Source: Cytophagales bacterium (GTDB taxonomy: Bacteria > Bacteroidota > Bacteroidia > Cytophagales > Cyclobacteriaceae). Taken from it: a DNA stretch of 64,000 nucleotides. The translations under genes were made by a program, and so were the position numbers. Positions 25,291 to 33,254 of the stretch are shown in pieces. The first letter of the stretch is position 1. Each line of letters starts with the position of its first letter. A model generated the notes under the pieces. The model saw nothing but the letters and a program-made list of their open reading frames with translations. It had not been told where the DNA came from and did not search any database. The stretch is from the NCBI GenBank assembly GCA_020402945.1, contig JADBYQ010000011.1, positions 1 through 64,000 of the forward strand, written 5' to 3'.

Positions 25291-26295
25291 TCAATTCCTC
25301 AATTTTATTTTCAGCACTTGCATATCATTAGTGACAAACAGCGTTTTGCCATCGGGCGTAAGTGCACAATTGGATGTAGCTTCTTCTACTTTTATCTTTC
25401 CTAGCAATTCACCACTTCCGCTAAATATCCAAATCCCTCCCGGACCTGTCGCAAAGATATTTCCATGCGCGTCTACTTTCAACCCATCGGGTAAACCTTT
25501 TTCTGTTTTCGTATTGCTGGTCGCATCATACAAGATTTTACCGGATACGATCTGCATGAGCGGATTTAACGAATACTCATACCAAATAGCTTTTTCCGGA
25601 TCTGAGTTGGCGATAAATAGTTTTTTATTGTCAGGTGAAAAGGCGAGCCCGTTAGGGCGCGTGAGGGTATCAATTAATATCAATGTTTTTTTGTTTGAGG
25701 TATATTGGTAAACGCCTTGAAATGGAATTTCCTTTGAAGAGTCCTCCATTTGGTTGATCAATCCGTAAGGCGGATCGGTAAAATAGTAATCAAAATTATT
25801 GACGACCACATCGTTTGGACTATTGAATCGCTTACCGTGTAATTCATAGGCTATGGTAGTGAACTCCGCTTTTGGCTGGTCGGTGGGTGAATTCATCATA
25901 GCGATCCTACGATCACCATGTTGACAGATAATAAGATGACCTTCTTGGTCTAGTGTCAGTCCGTTAGAGCCTTGGGCTTTTGGATTTGGAATTGCTGCGG
26001 TATACCCTGATGGTTTTAGATAAACTTTTGCTCCCTCTTTTTCTGTCCATTGGTAGATAGTATTAGCAGGTACATCTGAAAACAGTAACATCTGTTTGTC
26101 GTCCAACCAAAGCGGCCCCTCGCTCCATTCAAAACCCTGAGCGATGACCGAAATTGTTACTTCGTTGGAGATCACTGAGTCAAGTAATGGACTCAGTCGC
26201 TCTAAAGAAACTGTTAAGCTGGTTTGTTGAGCTTCTTTCTTGGGACTGCAATGAACCAGCAAAACTGCGAGTAGGGAGGTGTAGAAAATCTTCAT
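25291..26295 (-). CDS. SMP-30/gluconolactonase-family lipoprotein
   Basis: A 334-residue lipoprotein: the signal ends in LLVHC at about residue 16. The body is a six-bladed SMP-30/Gluconolactonase/LRE propeller, with GFEWSEGPLWL (conserved Glu metal ligand), GSNGLTLDQEGHLIICQHGDRRI, NSPNDVVVN, RPNGLAFSPDNKKLFIANSD and GLPDGLKVDAHGNIFATGPGGI blades. These motifs carry the divalent-metal site of lactone hydrolases. It likely hydrolyses a sugar lactone or similar ester in the periplasm. It stands alone between a heptad array and a divergent peptidase gene. Confidence 0.93.
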   Translation of the reverse strand: MKIFYTSLLAVLLVHCSPKKEAQQTSLTVSLERLSPLLDSVISNEVTISVIAQGFEWSEGPLWLDDKQMLLFSDVPANTIYQWTEKEGAKVYLKPSGYTAAIPNPKAQGSNGLTLDQEGHLIICQHGDRRIAMMNSPTDQPKAEFTTIAYELHGKRFNSPNDVVVNNFDYYFTDPPYGLINQMEDSSKEIPFQGVYQYTSNKKTLILIDTLTRPNGLAFSPDNKKLFIANSDPEKAIWYEYSLNPLMQIVSGKILYDATSNTKTEKGLPDGLKVDAHGNIFATGPGGIWIFSGSGELLGKIKVEEATSNCALTPDGKTLFVTNDMQVLKIKLRN

Positions 26296-26367
26296 AGAAT
26301 GATGTTCATTTTTAAGTTTTATGAATTGATAAATTTAAAGTTTATTTGGAGATAAATAGATGGATCG

Positions 26368-28098
26368 ATGAACAATGTGATAGAAGTGCCAGTAAGGGCA
26401 ACACGTAACTTTTTACCTGAAGACTTTAAAGTATCGACTTGGGAAGCGCTAAAGCCATATTTGGATAAATTGGTTGAGCAAAAGCTCAACACAGCTGCCG
26501 ATTTGAAAAAATGGCTGCAGCATAGAAGTGAACTGGAATCTGTGTTGAGCGAAGATATGGGCTGGCGTTACGTCCGCATGACCTGCTTTACCGAAAACGA
26601 AGAATATGGAAAGAGTTATCAGGATTTTGTTCAACATATTCAGCCACAGGCTGCACCGTATTCTGATCTATTGAATAAAAAGGTGCTGGAATCTCCCTGG
26701 TTGAGTCAGCTTGAGAAAGAGCCGGGCTATGACATTATGATTCGAAACTTGAAAAAGGAAGTAGAATTATACCGCGAGGAGAATATACCGTTGATGACGG
26801 AGATTACCACTGATACGCAAAAGTATGCATCTATTTCCGGAGCCATGATCATAGAACTAAACGGTCAGGAGATGACATTGCAGCAGGCCGCTGTGATCTT
26901 GATGTCAACCGATCGGACTCAGCGCGAAGAAGTCTACCATAAAATCTCTGCGCGCAGGCTGCAAGACAAAGATACGTTGAATGAATTGTTTTCTAAATTA
27001 GTTGGGTTACGCCATCAGGTTTCTTTGAATGCAGATTTTGTAAACTTTAGAGATTACATGTTCAAAGCCTACGGTCGTTTTGACTATACACCTAAAGACT
27101 GTTTTAATTTTCATGAGGCGATTGAATCCGAAGTGGTGCCCATCTTGAATGAGTTATCAAAAGAGCGAAAAGAGTTGTTGGAAGTAACACAGCTTCGGCC
27201 ATGGGATAAGGCAGTTGATGCAGAAGGCCGTGAAGCGCTGAAAGCTTTTAAAGATGGCAAAGAACTCACTGAGCGATCGATTGATTGCTTTACCAAATTA
27301 GATCCTTATTTGGGTCAGTGTTTGTCTATCATGAAGTCGATGGGTCATTTAGATTTGGAATCAAGGAAAGGAAAAGCTCCCGGTGGTTACAATTATCCGT
27401 TGGCTGAAATCGGGGTGCCATTTATTTTTATGAACGCCACCAGTACCATGCGCGACATGACAACGATTATGCATGAAGGCGGCCATGCCGTTCATAACTT
27501 TCTTACAAAGGATCTAGAGCTTAATGATTTTAAATCGCCACCGATGGAGGTAGCCGAGTTGGCTTCGATGGCGATGGAGTTGATATCAATGGATCAATGG
27601 CACATCTTTTTCCCTAGTGAGCAAGACTTGAAGCGAGCCAAACGAGAGCAGTTGGAAGATATTATTGAAACATTACCCTGGGTAGCCACGATCGACAAAT
27701 TCCAACATTGGATTTATGAGAATCCTACACATTCGCTGGAAGACAGAAAACGGAACTGGAACAACACCTTTGATCAGTTTGCAGATACTGTCACGGATTG
27801 GGCTGGGTTACAAGAAGCGAAAGATTATTTGTGGCAGAAGCAGTTGCATTTATATGAAGTCCCATTCTATTATATTGAGTATGGCATGGCTCAGTTGGGT
27901 GCGATTGCTGTATGGAGAAATTATAAATTGGATAAGCAAAAAGGTCTACAAGGCTACATGAATGCCTTGAAATTGGGGTACACAAAATCAATACCTGAGA
28001 TTTATCAAGCTGCAGGTATCAAATTTGATTTTAGCAAAAAGTACATTAAAGAGTTGATGGATTTTGTGAGAAGAGAATTGGGTAAGATTCAATCATAA
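26368..28098 (+). CDS. M3-family oligoendopeptidase (PepF-like)
   Basis: A 576-residue cytoplasmic metallopeptidase without signal peptide. Zinc motif His-Glu-Gly-Gly-His at residues 369-373, followed about 25 residues later by the third ligand region MEVAELASMAMEL, defines family M3. The N-terminal half is the helical lid domain of oligoendopeptidase F. It cleaves short peptides of roughly 7-17 residues in peptide turnover. The ATG at 26368 fits the family length. Its stop overlaps the stop of a convergent RelE-type toxin gene by 6 bp. Confidence 0.95.
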   Translation: MNNVIEVPVRATRNFLPEDFKVSTWEALKPYLDKLVEQKLNTAADLKKWLQHRSELESVLSEDMGWRYVRMTCFTENEEYGKSYQDFVQHIQPQAAPYSDLLNKKVLESPWLSQLEKEPGYDIMIRNLKKEVELYREENIPLMTEITTDTQKYASISGAMIIELNGQEMTLQQAAVILMSTDRTQREEVYHKISARRLQDKDTLNELFSKLVGLRHQVSLNADFVNFRDYMFKAYGRFDYTPKDCFNFHEAIESEVVPILNELSKERKELLEVTQLRPWDKAVDAEGREALKAFKDGKELTERSIDCFTKLDPYLGQCLSIMKSMGHLDLESRKGKAPGGYNYPLAEIGVPFIFMNATSTMRDMTTIMHEGGHAVHNFLTKDLELNDFKSPPMEVAELASMAMELISMDQWHIFFPSEQDLKRAKREQLEDIIETLPWVATIDKFQHWIYENPTHSLEDRKRNWNNTFDQFADTVTDWAGLQEAKDYLWQKQLHLYEVPFYYIEYGMAQLGAIAVWRNYKLDKQKGLQGYMNALKLGYTKSIPEIYQAAGIKFDFSKKYIKELMDFVRRELGKIQS

Positions 28099-28350
28099 AT
28101 AGATGTCCTTTCGATTGCCAACATCTATAACTTCTACAAGGAGGACTTTATCGAAGATTGTGTAGATTACTCTATAGTCGCCAATTCTGATTCGAAAGCC
28201 TTCTCTTCCCTTTAGCTTCTTACAGCCGAGAGGTCTAGGATTGAAAGCTAGTGACTCAATTGATTTCAGAATCGGAGTGGAAATGGCATCAGAAAGCTTG
28301 TCGAGTTGTTTGGCAGCACCCTTAGTTAAGGTGACGGTGTACTTTCTCAT
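28093..28350 (-). CDS. RelE/ParE-superfamily toxin
   Basis: An 85-residue protein with the RelE fold order: N-terminal strand YTVTLTKGAAKQLDKL, a helix pair, then KKLKGREGFRIRIGDYRVIYTI and VLLVEVIDVGNRKDIY. Arg residues in the RIRIGDYRVIY strand and the terminal Tyr fit RelE-type ribosome-dependent mRNA interferases. Its start lies 28 bp inside the antitoxin gene, so the pair is translationally coupled. Convergent with the M3 peptidase gene, with a 6-bp stop overlap. Confidence 0.93.
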   Translation of the reverse strand: MRKYTVTLTKGAAKQLDKLSDAISTPILKSIESLAFNPRPLGCKKLKGREGFRIRIGDYRVIYTIFDKVLLVEVIDVGNRKDIYL

Positions 28351-28561
28351 TTCTCAATTTGCGTTTTTTCTGGTAGTCTAATAACGAAATTCGACTTCCA
28401 TCATCCTCTTTGCGCGCTTTGTCAAAAGCACGTATATCGTCTAACTCCTCGAGGCTGTCCAATAACTTATTGTAATCCTTTAAAGTGAGGAGTACGCCCA
28501 CCTTTTTTCCTTCGGTATTAGTAATAAATTGAGCTTTCATGCTGTATTTAGGTAATGCCAT
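28322..28561 (-). CDS. Antitoxin partner of the RelE-type toxin
   Basis: A 79-residue protein in the antitoxin position, with a Phd/YefM- or RelB-like N-terminal part (MKAQFITNTEGKKVGVLLTLKDYNKLLDSLEELDDI) and a charged C-terminal tail that should wrap the toxin. ATG at 28561 is chosen; TTG at 28567 and ATG at 28540 are alternatives. A -7-like TACCTTTG (minus strand, 28565-28572) ends 3 bp before this ATG, which would make the transcript leaderless or point to the later start at 28540. It likely represses its own operon. Confidence 0.88.
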   Translation of the reverse strand: MALPKYSMKAQFITNTEGKKVGVLLTLKDYNKLLDSLEELDDIRAFDKARKEDDGSRISLLDYQKKRKLRNEKVHRHLN

Positions 28562-28603
28562 AACCAAAGGTAAAGAATAATTCTAAAATCAGTTCTGGTT
28601 ACT

Positions 28604-29053
28604 CTACCCTCTGCACTTATCTAATAAATCACTTAACTGCGTTGCTTCCGTTTTTGTCAGGTGAAAGACGGCTAAATCGTTTTCGTCCATTTTACCATCT
28701 ATCTTTTTCAGCAACGCAAGACCTGGCTCTGTAATCAGTACGTCTACAGCACGTTTGTCCTTGGGGCACTGATTTTTGGTAACTAGTTTTTTTAAGACGA
28801 GGCGATCCAAGAGCCGGGACACATCAGAATTCTTGTCAAGCATTCTATTTTTGATTTCAGCACCTGATATTTTGTTGGGAAGCTGCCCACGCAGAATGCG
28901 GAGTATGTTAAATTGTTGGTTGGTGATTCCGTATTCTTTGAAGAAGTTTTTATTTCGATCATCTAGCCACGCGGCTGTGTAGAGCAGGTTAACAGCTACC
29001 TTGTGGTGCACGTTGCGAAATTTTGATTGCTGTATTTCTTCTTCGATTTTCAT
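28604..29053 (-). CDS. MarR-family transcriptional regulator
   Basis: A 149-residue winged-helix regulator: helix-rich dimerisation N terminus, recognition region in ISGAEIKNRMLDKNSDVSRLLDRLVLKKLV, and the wing KNQCPKDKRAVDVLIT. MarR proteins bind palindromes and respond to small phenolic or oxidant signals; Cys in the wing could be redox-sensitive (inference). It lies downstream of yceI on the same strand, with a terminator between. A near-perfect palindrome upstream of yceI is a plausible operator. Confidence 0.92.
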   Translation of the reverse strand: MKIEEEIQQSKFRNVHHKVAVNLLYTAAWLDDRNKNFFKEYGITNQQFNILRILRGQLPNKISGAEIKNRMLDKNSDVSRLLDRLVLKKLVTKNQCPKDKRAVDVLITEPGLALLKKIDGKMDENDLAVFHLTKTEATQLSDLLDKCRG

Positions 29054-29063
29054 CGTTGATATT

Positions 29064-29104
29064 TAAAAAAAATCCACGACCCTCTTCAAAGCCGTGGATT
29101 TTCT
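29064..29104 (-). terminator. Terminator after yceI
   Basis: AATCCACG (29071-29078) and CGTGGATT (29093-29100) form an 8-bp perfect stem. On the minus strand the stem is followed by an eight-T run. It lies 20 bp after the yceI stop and just upstream of marR, so it should end most yceI transcripts. Confidence 0.85.
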
Positions 29105-29119
29105 TCAATATTTTTTGAA

Positions 29120-29689
29120 CTAGTCTTTCGCGAATTCAGCGTTCGCAGTGATGATCACATCCTCGCTCAGAACTGCATTCGGATATTTTGTGCCAATATT
29201 GAAATCAGCTCTCTTCACTATTCCTGATACTTTAAAGCCAGCTACAGTCTTTTTATTGAAGGGGTGAGCCACAGGACCATTTACAATTACATCCAATGTT
29301 ACTGGTTTAGTTATGCCATGCATAGTAAGGTCACCTGCTAACTTGTATTTCTTCCCTTCAACTTTAGTCAAAGACTTACCTTTGAAAGTAAGAGTTCCAA
29401 ATTTAGGAGCATCGAAGAAGTCTTCATTCTTCAAATGTTTGTCACGGCCTTCGCTATTTGTGTTGATGCTATTTACATCGGCTGTAAATTCTACAACTGC
29501 ATCACTGAAGTCTTCTTTTGAAGAAGTTAGTTTTGCATCGAAAGAGTTGAATGCTCCTTCTACGTCAGAGATCATTAAGTGTGTAATAGCAAATCCAACT
29601 TTTGCGTGAGATTTGTCCAGTGTCCAATTTTGGGCAGATACTGTTCCGGCTACTAAAAGTGCAAGAAATAATGTGTTAAATTTTTTCAT
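29120..29689 (-). CDS. YceI-family periplasmic lipid-binding protein
   Basis: A 189-residue protein with a signal peptide (about 1-19, ending TVSAQ). The mature part is the YceI lipocalin-like barrel: NWTLDKSHAKVGFAITHLMISDVEGAF, NTNSEGRDKHLKNEDFFDAPKFGTLTF and GDLTMHGITKPVTLDV. YceI proteins bind polyisoprenoid-type lipids in the periplasm. ATG at 29689 gives the clean signal; the longer TTG start is unlikely. Genetic linkage with marR suggests stress-induced expression, and an 18-bp palindrome lies 42-59 bp upstream of the start. Confidence 0.95.
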   Translation of the reverse strand: MKKFNTLFLALLVAGTVSAQNWTLDKSHAKVGFAITHLMISDVEGAFNSFDAKLTSSKEDFSDAVVEFTADVNSINTNSEGRDKHLKNEDFFDAPKFGTLTFKGKSLTKVEGKKYKLAGDLTMHGITKPVTLDVIVNGPVAHPFNKKTVAGFKVSGIVKRADFNIGTKYPNAVLSEDVIITANAEFAKD

Positions 29690-29730
29690 GGTTTTGTTTG
29701 TTTTGCGCAAGTATAACGGAACTTCTTTAA

Positions 29731-29748
29731 TATATGTTTAAACATGTA
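29731..29748 (-). promoter_or_regulatory. Palindromic operator candidate upstream of yceI
   Basis: The 12-bp core ATGTTTAAACAT (29734-29745) is a perfect palindrome, extended by TA on each side to 18 bp with one mismatched pair. Its position before yceI, and the MarR regulator gene nearby, make it a candidate MarR operator. No footprint evidence. Confidence 0.5.
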
Positions 29749-29790
29749 TTTTATTTATTGTAACTAGTTGACAGGCAGGGAGAAATATTT

Positions 29791-32013
29791 CTACAAATTC
29801 AGCCAATACGTAAATTTCAGAACGATTGCACGAAGCTTTGGCTGACCTAAATAAAGGAAATTCCCGTCTCTGCCAGCCTCCGCAAAATAGTTGTCGGTAT
29901 AGGCGAGAAAGAGATCTGAAACGGGGCGAAACCGCCATTGCAGGCGCGAATTAATATTCAGATTGTTAATCTGGTTGTTGTATTGAACAAAGGTGGTCCA
30001 GAAGACTTTTCGAGAGAAGGTGATATCAAAACGGGGGCCGATAAGTATCAGTTCAGCACTCTTATACGGTGCTGGAAGATTGATTTGATTGTAGCTGTAG
30101 TTAAGAGACAGGACTGCGTAGGGTTGTGCCCTGTAATTGACAGTTCCGGAAAAATTTATCCGATGCCCACTAAAATACTCGCCCGAACGAGTGGATATAT
30201 CATAGAAGAACTTCTTTCTGGCATCCGAAAAGTAACTCGCCACGACTAGTTTGTTCGTATATTCTGTTCCTATTGCTAGCCGAAGCCCTCCAGTGTTGGT
30301 TGGATCAAAAGCACTAAAAAGATAGACGTACTCCTGCCGCAAGCGAATATTGAACTGTGCGGTGCTTTGAAAGCGGACTCGATACATGAAATTGAGATCA
30401 TAATCGGTGATGCCGTATTTTTTGTTACCGATCACATCAAAATCCAAACCGGGCCCGTGGCTGTTGATAATTCGGGACTGTGGATAGAAGTTATACCAAG
30501 CCGTAGGCGCGACTCTCAAATAATCTTTCCTTCGGGCAAAGCCTACTTCGGGATTGTAGTTAGCGCCAATATTCATTGCCGTGCCGGATATTTCCCAACG
30601 CAAGGTGTTGTAAGCCAGACGCGCAGACATAGCAAAGGCAGAATCCGTCTGGCTGTTGCTAAACGAACGGTGGTAATAAAATTTTCCGTTCCACCTGTTG
30701 TTTTTGCTGGCCAAGTTATAGTCCAGGCCAATCACTCGATTGAACTTTTGTGGGCTAACCAGCAAATCAGCGCCTACCGAATCTTGAAATGCTTGTTTGT
30801 TGATGAAAATCATTCCTATGTTGGAGCGCGCAAAGATCTTTCGCTGAAAGGTTGCTACGGTATAGTTAATGGAAGGTAAATTGTTGGCTTTGTCCTCTCC
30901 GGCTTGCATGCTTAGCAGACCCACGCGTAAGTTGTTATTGACTTTACCGCTTAGTCGGGCTCCAAAGTAGATTGGGTTTTCAATATTTTGCCCCGTGTTT
31001 TTATCGGTACTTACCCCTATTCGCCTAGAAAAAAATGGTCTCATCCCATCTCCACCAAAATCGGAAAACAGATCTGCATTTTCTAAGAAGAATTGTCTGC
31101 GCTCGGGAAAGAAAATTTCGAACCGATCTAGGTTTGTCACTTGCTGATCTACTTCTACTTGGGAGAAATCAGGATTTATTGTTAAATCTAAATTTAACGC
31201 TGGACCGATCGCCACTTTTGCATCTCCACCGATGGAGTAGTCTTGTTGCTGCGATTCGCCTTTTTCAAAATTTTGGTTAACACGTGTGGCAACAAATGGA
31301 ATGAGTGATATATTGGAGCCGGGCTTATCGAGGGGTTTGTCCCAAATCAATGGACGGGTAAACGCAAGAGCAATCAAGGGGAAATTCCTTGGGATGGGCG
31401 CCCAGGTGGAACGCTCGGCATTAGCACTATTGATGCGGTAAAAGTTAAGATTCCAAGAACTCAGTCCGTGTTTATACCGCAGTGATTTAAAGGGGATCGC
31501 AAATTCACAAACCCAACTACTGTCAAGTATTTTTGCTTCAGAATACCATTTGTTATCCCAATTAAGCGAAAGATCGGACGCGTTGGTACTTCCGCCATTG
31601 GCAACCAATCCTTCCCGTTGAACGCCAAAGGGATTAATGCCAAACTGAAATGAATTAGTATTGTCTTTAAATGTGTCGAACTGCACGACAAATGAATCGT
31701 TAGCCTCCCCGCGAAAATCCCTACGAAGAGAGGGCGTAACATAGGTGCTTGCGCTTTTACTGTGCATGATGGCATACAAATAAATGAAGTTATCATCGTA
31801 CGTCATGCGAACTTCTGTTTGGGCTTGTGCGTAAGACGAGTCAAAAGGAAAAAATTGTTTGAAGTGGTTGGCTACTTCGGCATCTCTCCAAACCGCCTCG
31901 TTCATTTCGGCATCCAATACGATACGCTCTGTTGTTTTTTTAATGTTTAGCCCGGGAGACTGCGCCCATAGCTGCGAAGAGCACAACAAAAGGAAAACGA
32001 CCAAACGATTCAT
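29791..32013 (-). CDS. DUF5916 outer-membrane protein with CBM9-like N domain (second copy)
   Basis: A 740-residue paralogue of the protein at 17379. Signal peptide about 1-18; CBM9-like domain from IVLDAEMNEAVWRDAEVANHF to about 215; DUF5916 barrel from NPDFSQVEVDQQVTNLDRFEIFFPERR onward, again ending in Phe-Thr-Tyr-Trp-Leu-Asn-Leu. Shared landmarks include FFSRRIG, VDQQV and RLQWRF. ATG at 32013 is preferred over the longer TTG start, giving a normal signal. A perfect 15-bp palindrome lies 2 bp upstream. Two copies within 15 kb imply duplication with separate regulation. Confidence 0.9.
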   Translation of the reverse strand: MNRLVVFLLLCSSQLWAQSPGLNIKKTTERIVLDAEMNEAVWRDAEVANHFKQFFPFDSSYAQAQTEVRMTYDDNFIYLYAIMHSKSASTYVTPSLRRDFRGEANDSFVVQFDTFKDNTNSFQFGINPFGVQREGLVANGGSTNASDLSLNWDNKWYSEAKILDSSWVCEFAIPFKSLRYKHGLSSWNLNFYRINSANAERSTWAPIPRNFPLIALAFTRPLIWDKPLDKPGSNISLIPFVATRVNQNFEKGESQQQDYSIGGDAKVAIGPALNLDLTINPDFSQVEVDQQVTNLDRFEIFFPERRQFFLENADLFSDFGGDGMRPFFSRRIGVSTDKNTGQNIENPIYFGARLSGKVNNNLRVGLLSMQAGEDKANNLPSINYTVATFQRKIFARSNIGMIFINKQAFQDSVGADLLVSPQKFNRVIGLDYNLASKNNRWNGKFYYHRSFSNSQTDSAFAMSARLAYNTLRWEISGTAMNIGANYNPEVGFARRKDYLRVAPTAWYNFYPQSRIINSHGPGLDFDVIGNKKYGITDYDLNFMYRVRFQSTAQFNIRLRQEYVYLFSAFDPTNTGGLRLAIGTEYTNKLVVASYFSDARKKFFYDISTRSGEYFSGHRINFSGTVNYRAQPYAVLSLNYSYNQINLPAPYKSAELILIGPRFDITFSRKVFWTTFVQYNNQINNLNINSRLQWRFRPVSDLFLAYTDNYFAEAGRDGNFLYLGQPKLRAIVLKFTYWLNL

Positions 32014-32015
32014 AC

Positions 32016-32030
32016 TGCAAAAATTTTGCA
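32016..32030 (-). promoter_or_regulatory. Perfect palindrome at the start of the second DUF5916 gene
   Basis: TGCAAAA and TTTTGCA flank a single A (7+1+7), ending 2 bp before the ATG at 32013. A protein bound here, or a stem in the mRNA, would affect initiation. Its AT-rich nature means chance is possible. Confidence 0.35.
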
Positions 32031-32088
32031 ATGATAGTTGTTTTTGAGAACCCAAGGTGTAGAATTTTTATGGGCGGCCTAGTAATAG

Positions 32089-32787
32089 CTAGAGCTTTAA
32101 ATAAAAGGCTTTGGTGAGCGATTGGTAGTCAGGTGACCAAGATTCACCCACTCCGTGTAGCACCAACTTCTCTTTTTTCAATGGAGCAGGGTTCAAAGAA
32201 AATTCAAACAGCCAGCGTTCCTGAGGCTTGCCCTCACGGGAATAAAAAGCTAGCTGACGTATACAAATCAATCCACTCAAAGAGGCAATATTTACAAAAT
32301 CATTTCCTTCTGTGTGAGGAAGAATCACCGCCAATCTTCCTTTTTTTTTGAGCAGGAGCATAGTGTGAGAAATCAATTCTTCGTAACATAATGCTTGCGT
32401 ATGCCTCGCTTTCGCGCGATGAGCTTTTGGTGGCAATTGACTATGATTAAAATACGGTGGATTACTAACAATCAAATCGTATTTATAAGGTGAATTAAAA
32501 TTTTGCAGCGACAAATGGTGAAACAAAACCCGATTGCACCAAAGAGTTTTTTCTAAATTTTCTTGGGCTTGTTGAGCACTTTGCTGATCAATCTCAATCC
32601 CTTCTATGTTTACCTCTTCTTCTGTGCGTTGTGCAAGCATGAGCGCAATGATGCCACAACCCGTTCCAACATCTAAAATTCTTTTTGCTTTTGAAACGTT
32701 AACCCACGCTCCCAACAAGACGGCATCGGTACCGACTTTCATCGCGCAGCGATCGTCCTCGATAGAAAATTGTTTGAAGCGAAACAT
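32089..32787 (-). CDS. trmN6: tRNA1(Val) (adenine(37)-N6)-methyltransferase
   Basis: A 232-residue class I SAM methyltransferase of the YfiC/TrmN6 type. Motif I is DVGTGCG (39-45), and the amino-methylating motif IV is Asn-Pro-Pro-Tyr (109-112). The N terminus FRFKQFSIEDDRCAMKVGTDAVLLGAW is characteristic. It methylates N6 of A37 in tRNA1(Val). The start at 32787 abuts the inverted repeat of the GxxExxY cassette (2 bp away), so its native promoter may have been displaced or be within the cassette. Confidence 0.93.
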   Translation of the reverse strand: MFRFKQFSIEDDRCAMKVGTDAVLLGAWVNVSKAKRILDVGTGCGIIALMLAQRTEEEVNIEGIEIDQQSAQQAQENLEKTLWCNRVLFHHLSLQNFNSPYKYDLIVSNPPYFNHSQLPPKAHRAKARHTQALCYEELISHTMLLLKKKGRLAVILPHTEGNDFVNIASLSGLICIRQLAFYSREGKPQERWLFEFSLNPAPLKKEKLVLHGVGESWSPDYQSLTKAFYLKL

Positions 32788-32789
32788 GG

Positions 32790-32816
32790 TTCACGCAAAG
32801 GCGCTAAGTCGCAAAG
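32790..32816 (+). repeat. Octamer-type inverted repeat, left end of the GxxExxY cassette
   Basis: Contains tandem octamers of the form CGCWAAGN (CGCAAAGG, CGCTAAGT, CGCAAAG). Aligned with the reverse complement of 33229-33254, it matches at about 22 of 25 positions, and all differences are A/T swaps at equivalent places. Confidence 0.8.
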
Positions 32817-32840
32817 CTCATGATATTGTCAAGAATTGTT

Positions 32841-33218
32841 TTATAGCCCATTGACAATTCTTTGAATTCCATCCTTGATCAGTGCTTCATTGAAGTTAAC
32901 CAGCAATCCTAACTTAATTCCAGTAATTCGCAAGTAGGTTAATAGTTGTTTTTGATGCACAGGCGCAATTAACTCAACTGATTTGATCTCCACGATTGCT
33001 TTGTTCTCTACAATAATATCAGATCTAAAGCCAAGGTCTAGTTTGACATTTTCATAAACTACTGGAATTCCTTGCTGTCTAGAAAAATTTAAATTTTGTT
33101 TCTTAAGCTCATACGAAAGTAGTTCTTCATAAACTGACTCCAGTAACCCTGGCCCAAGTTCAGAATGTATTTTAAAGCAGGAATGAACGATGATTTTAGA
33201 CAATTCATTTTCGTTCAT
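32841..33218 (-). CDS. GxxExxY-family protein (PD-(D/E)XK-like)
   Basis: A 125-residue protein with the defining motif GPGLLESVYEELL (about 22-34, Gly-x-x-Glu-x-x-Tyr). The nuclease-fold core follows: GFRSDIIVENKAIVEIKSVE, with Asp, Glu and Lys of a PD-(D/E)XK site (D..ExK), and the ending LRITGIKLGLLVNFNEALIKDGIQRIV. Such proteins occur in many copies in Bacteroidota and Verrucomicrobia; their role is unknown. Here the gene fills a cassette bounded by inverted octamer repeats between trmN6 and kdnB, which suggests a mobile or repeat-associated unit. Confidence 0.9.
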   Translation of the reverse strand: MNENELSKIIVHSCFKIHSELGPGLLESVYEELLSYELKKQNLNFSRQQGIPVVYENVKLDLGFRSDIIVENKAIVEIKSVELIAPVHQKQLLTYLRITGIKLGLLVNFNEALIKDGIQRIVNGL

Positions 33219-33228
33219 ACGATTTACA

Positions 33229-33254
33229 TTGCGTCTTTGCGCCTTAGCGTGAAA
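33229..33254 (-). repeat. Octamer-type inverted repeat, right end of the GxxExxY cassette
   Basis: The reverse complement of the left copy, read as TTGCGTCTTTGCGCC then TTAGCGTG on the plus strand. Units on the minus strand are CGCTAAGG and CGCAAAGA. It ends exactly at the kdnB stop codon (33255). Confidence 0.8.

Noticed and set aside
28565-28572. Full promoter for the RelBE-like operon
   Set aside because: The -7 box fits, but no TTG lies 19 bp upstream (only CTG at 17 bp), so it is mentioned only in the antitoxin entry.
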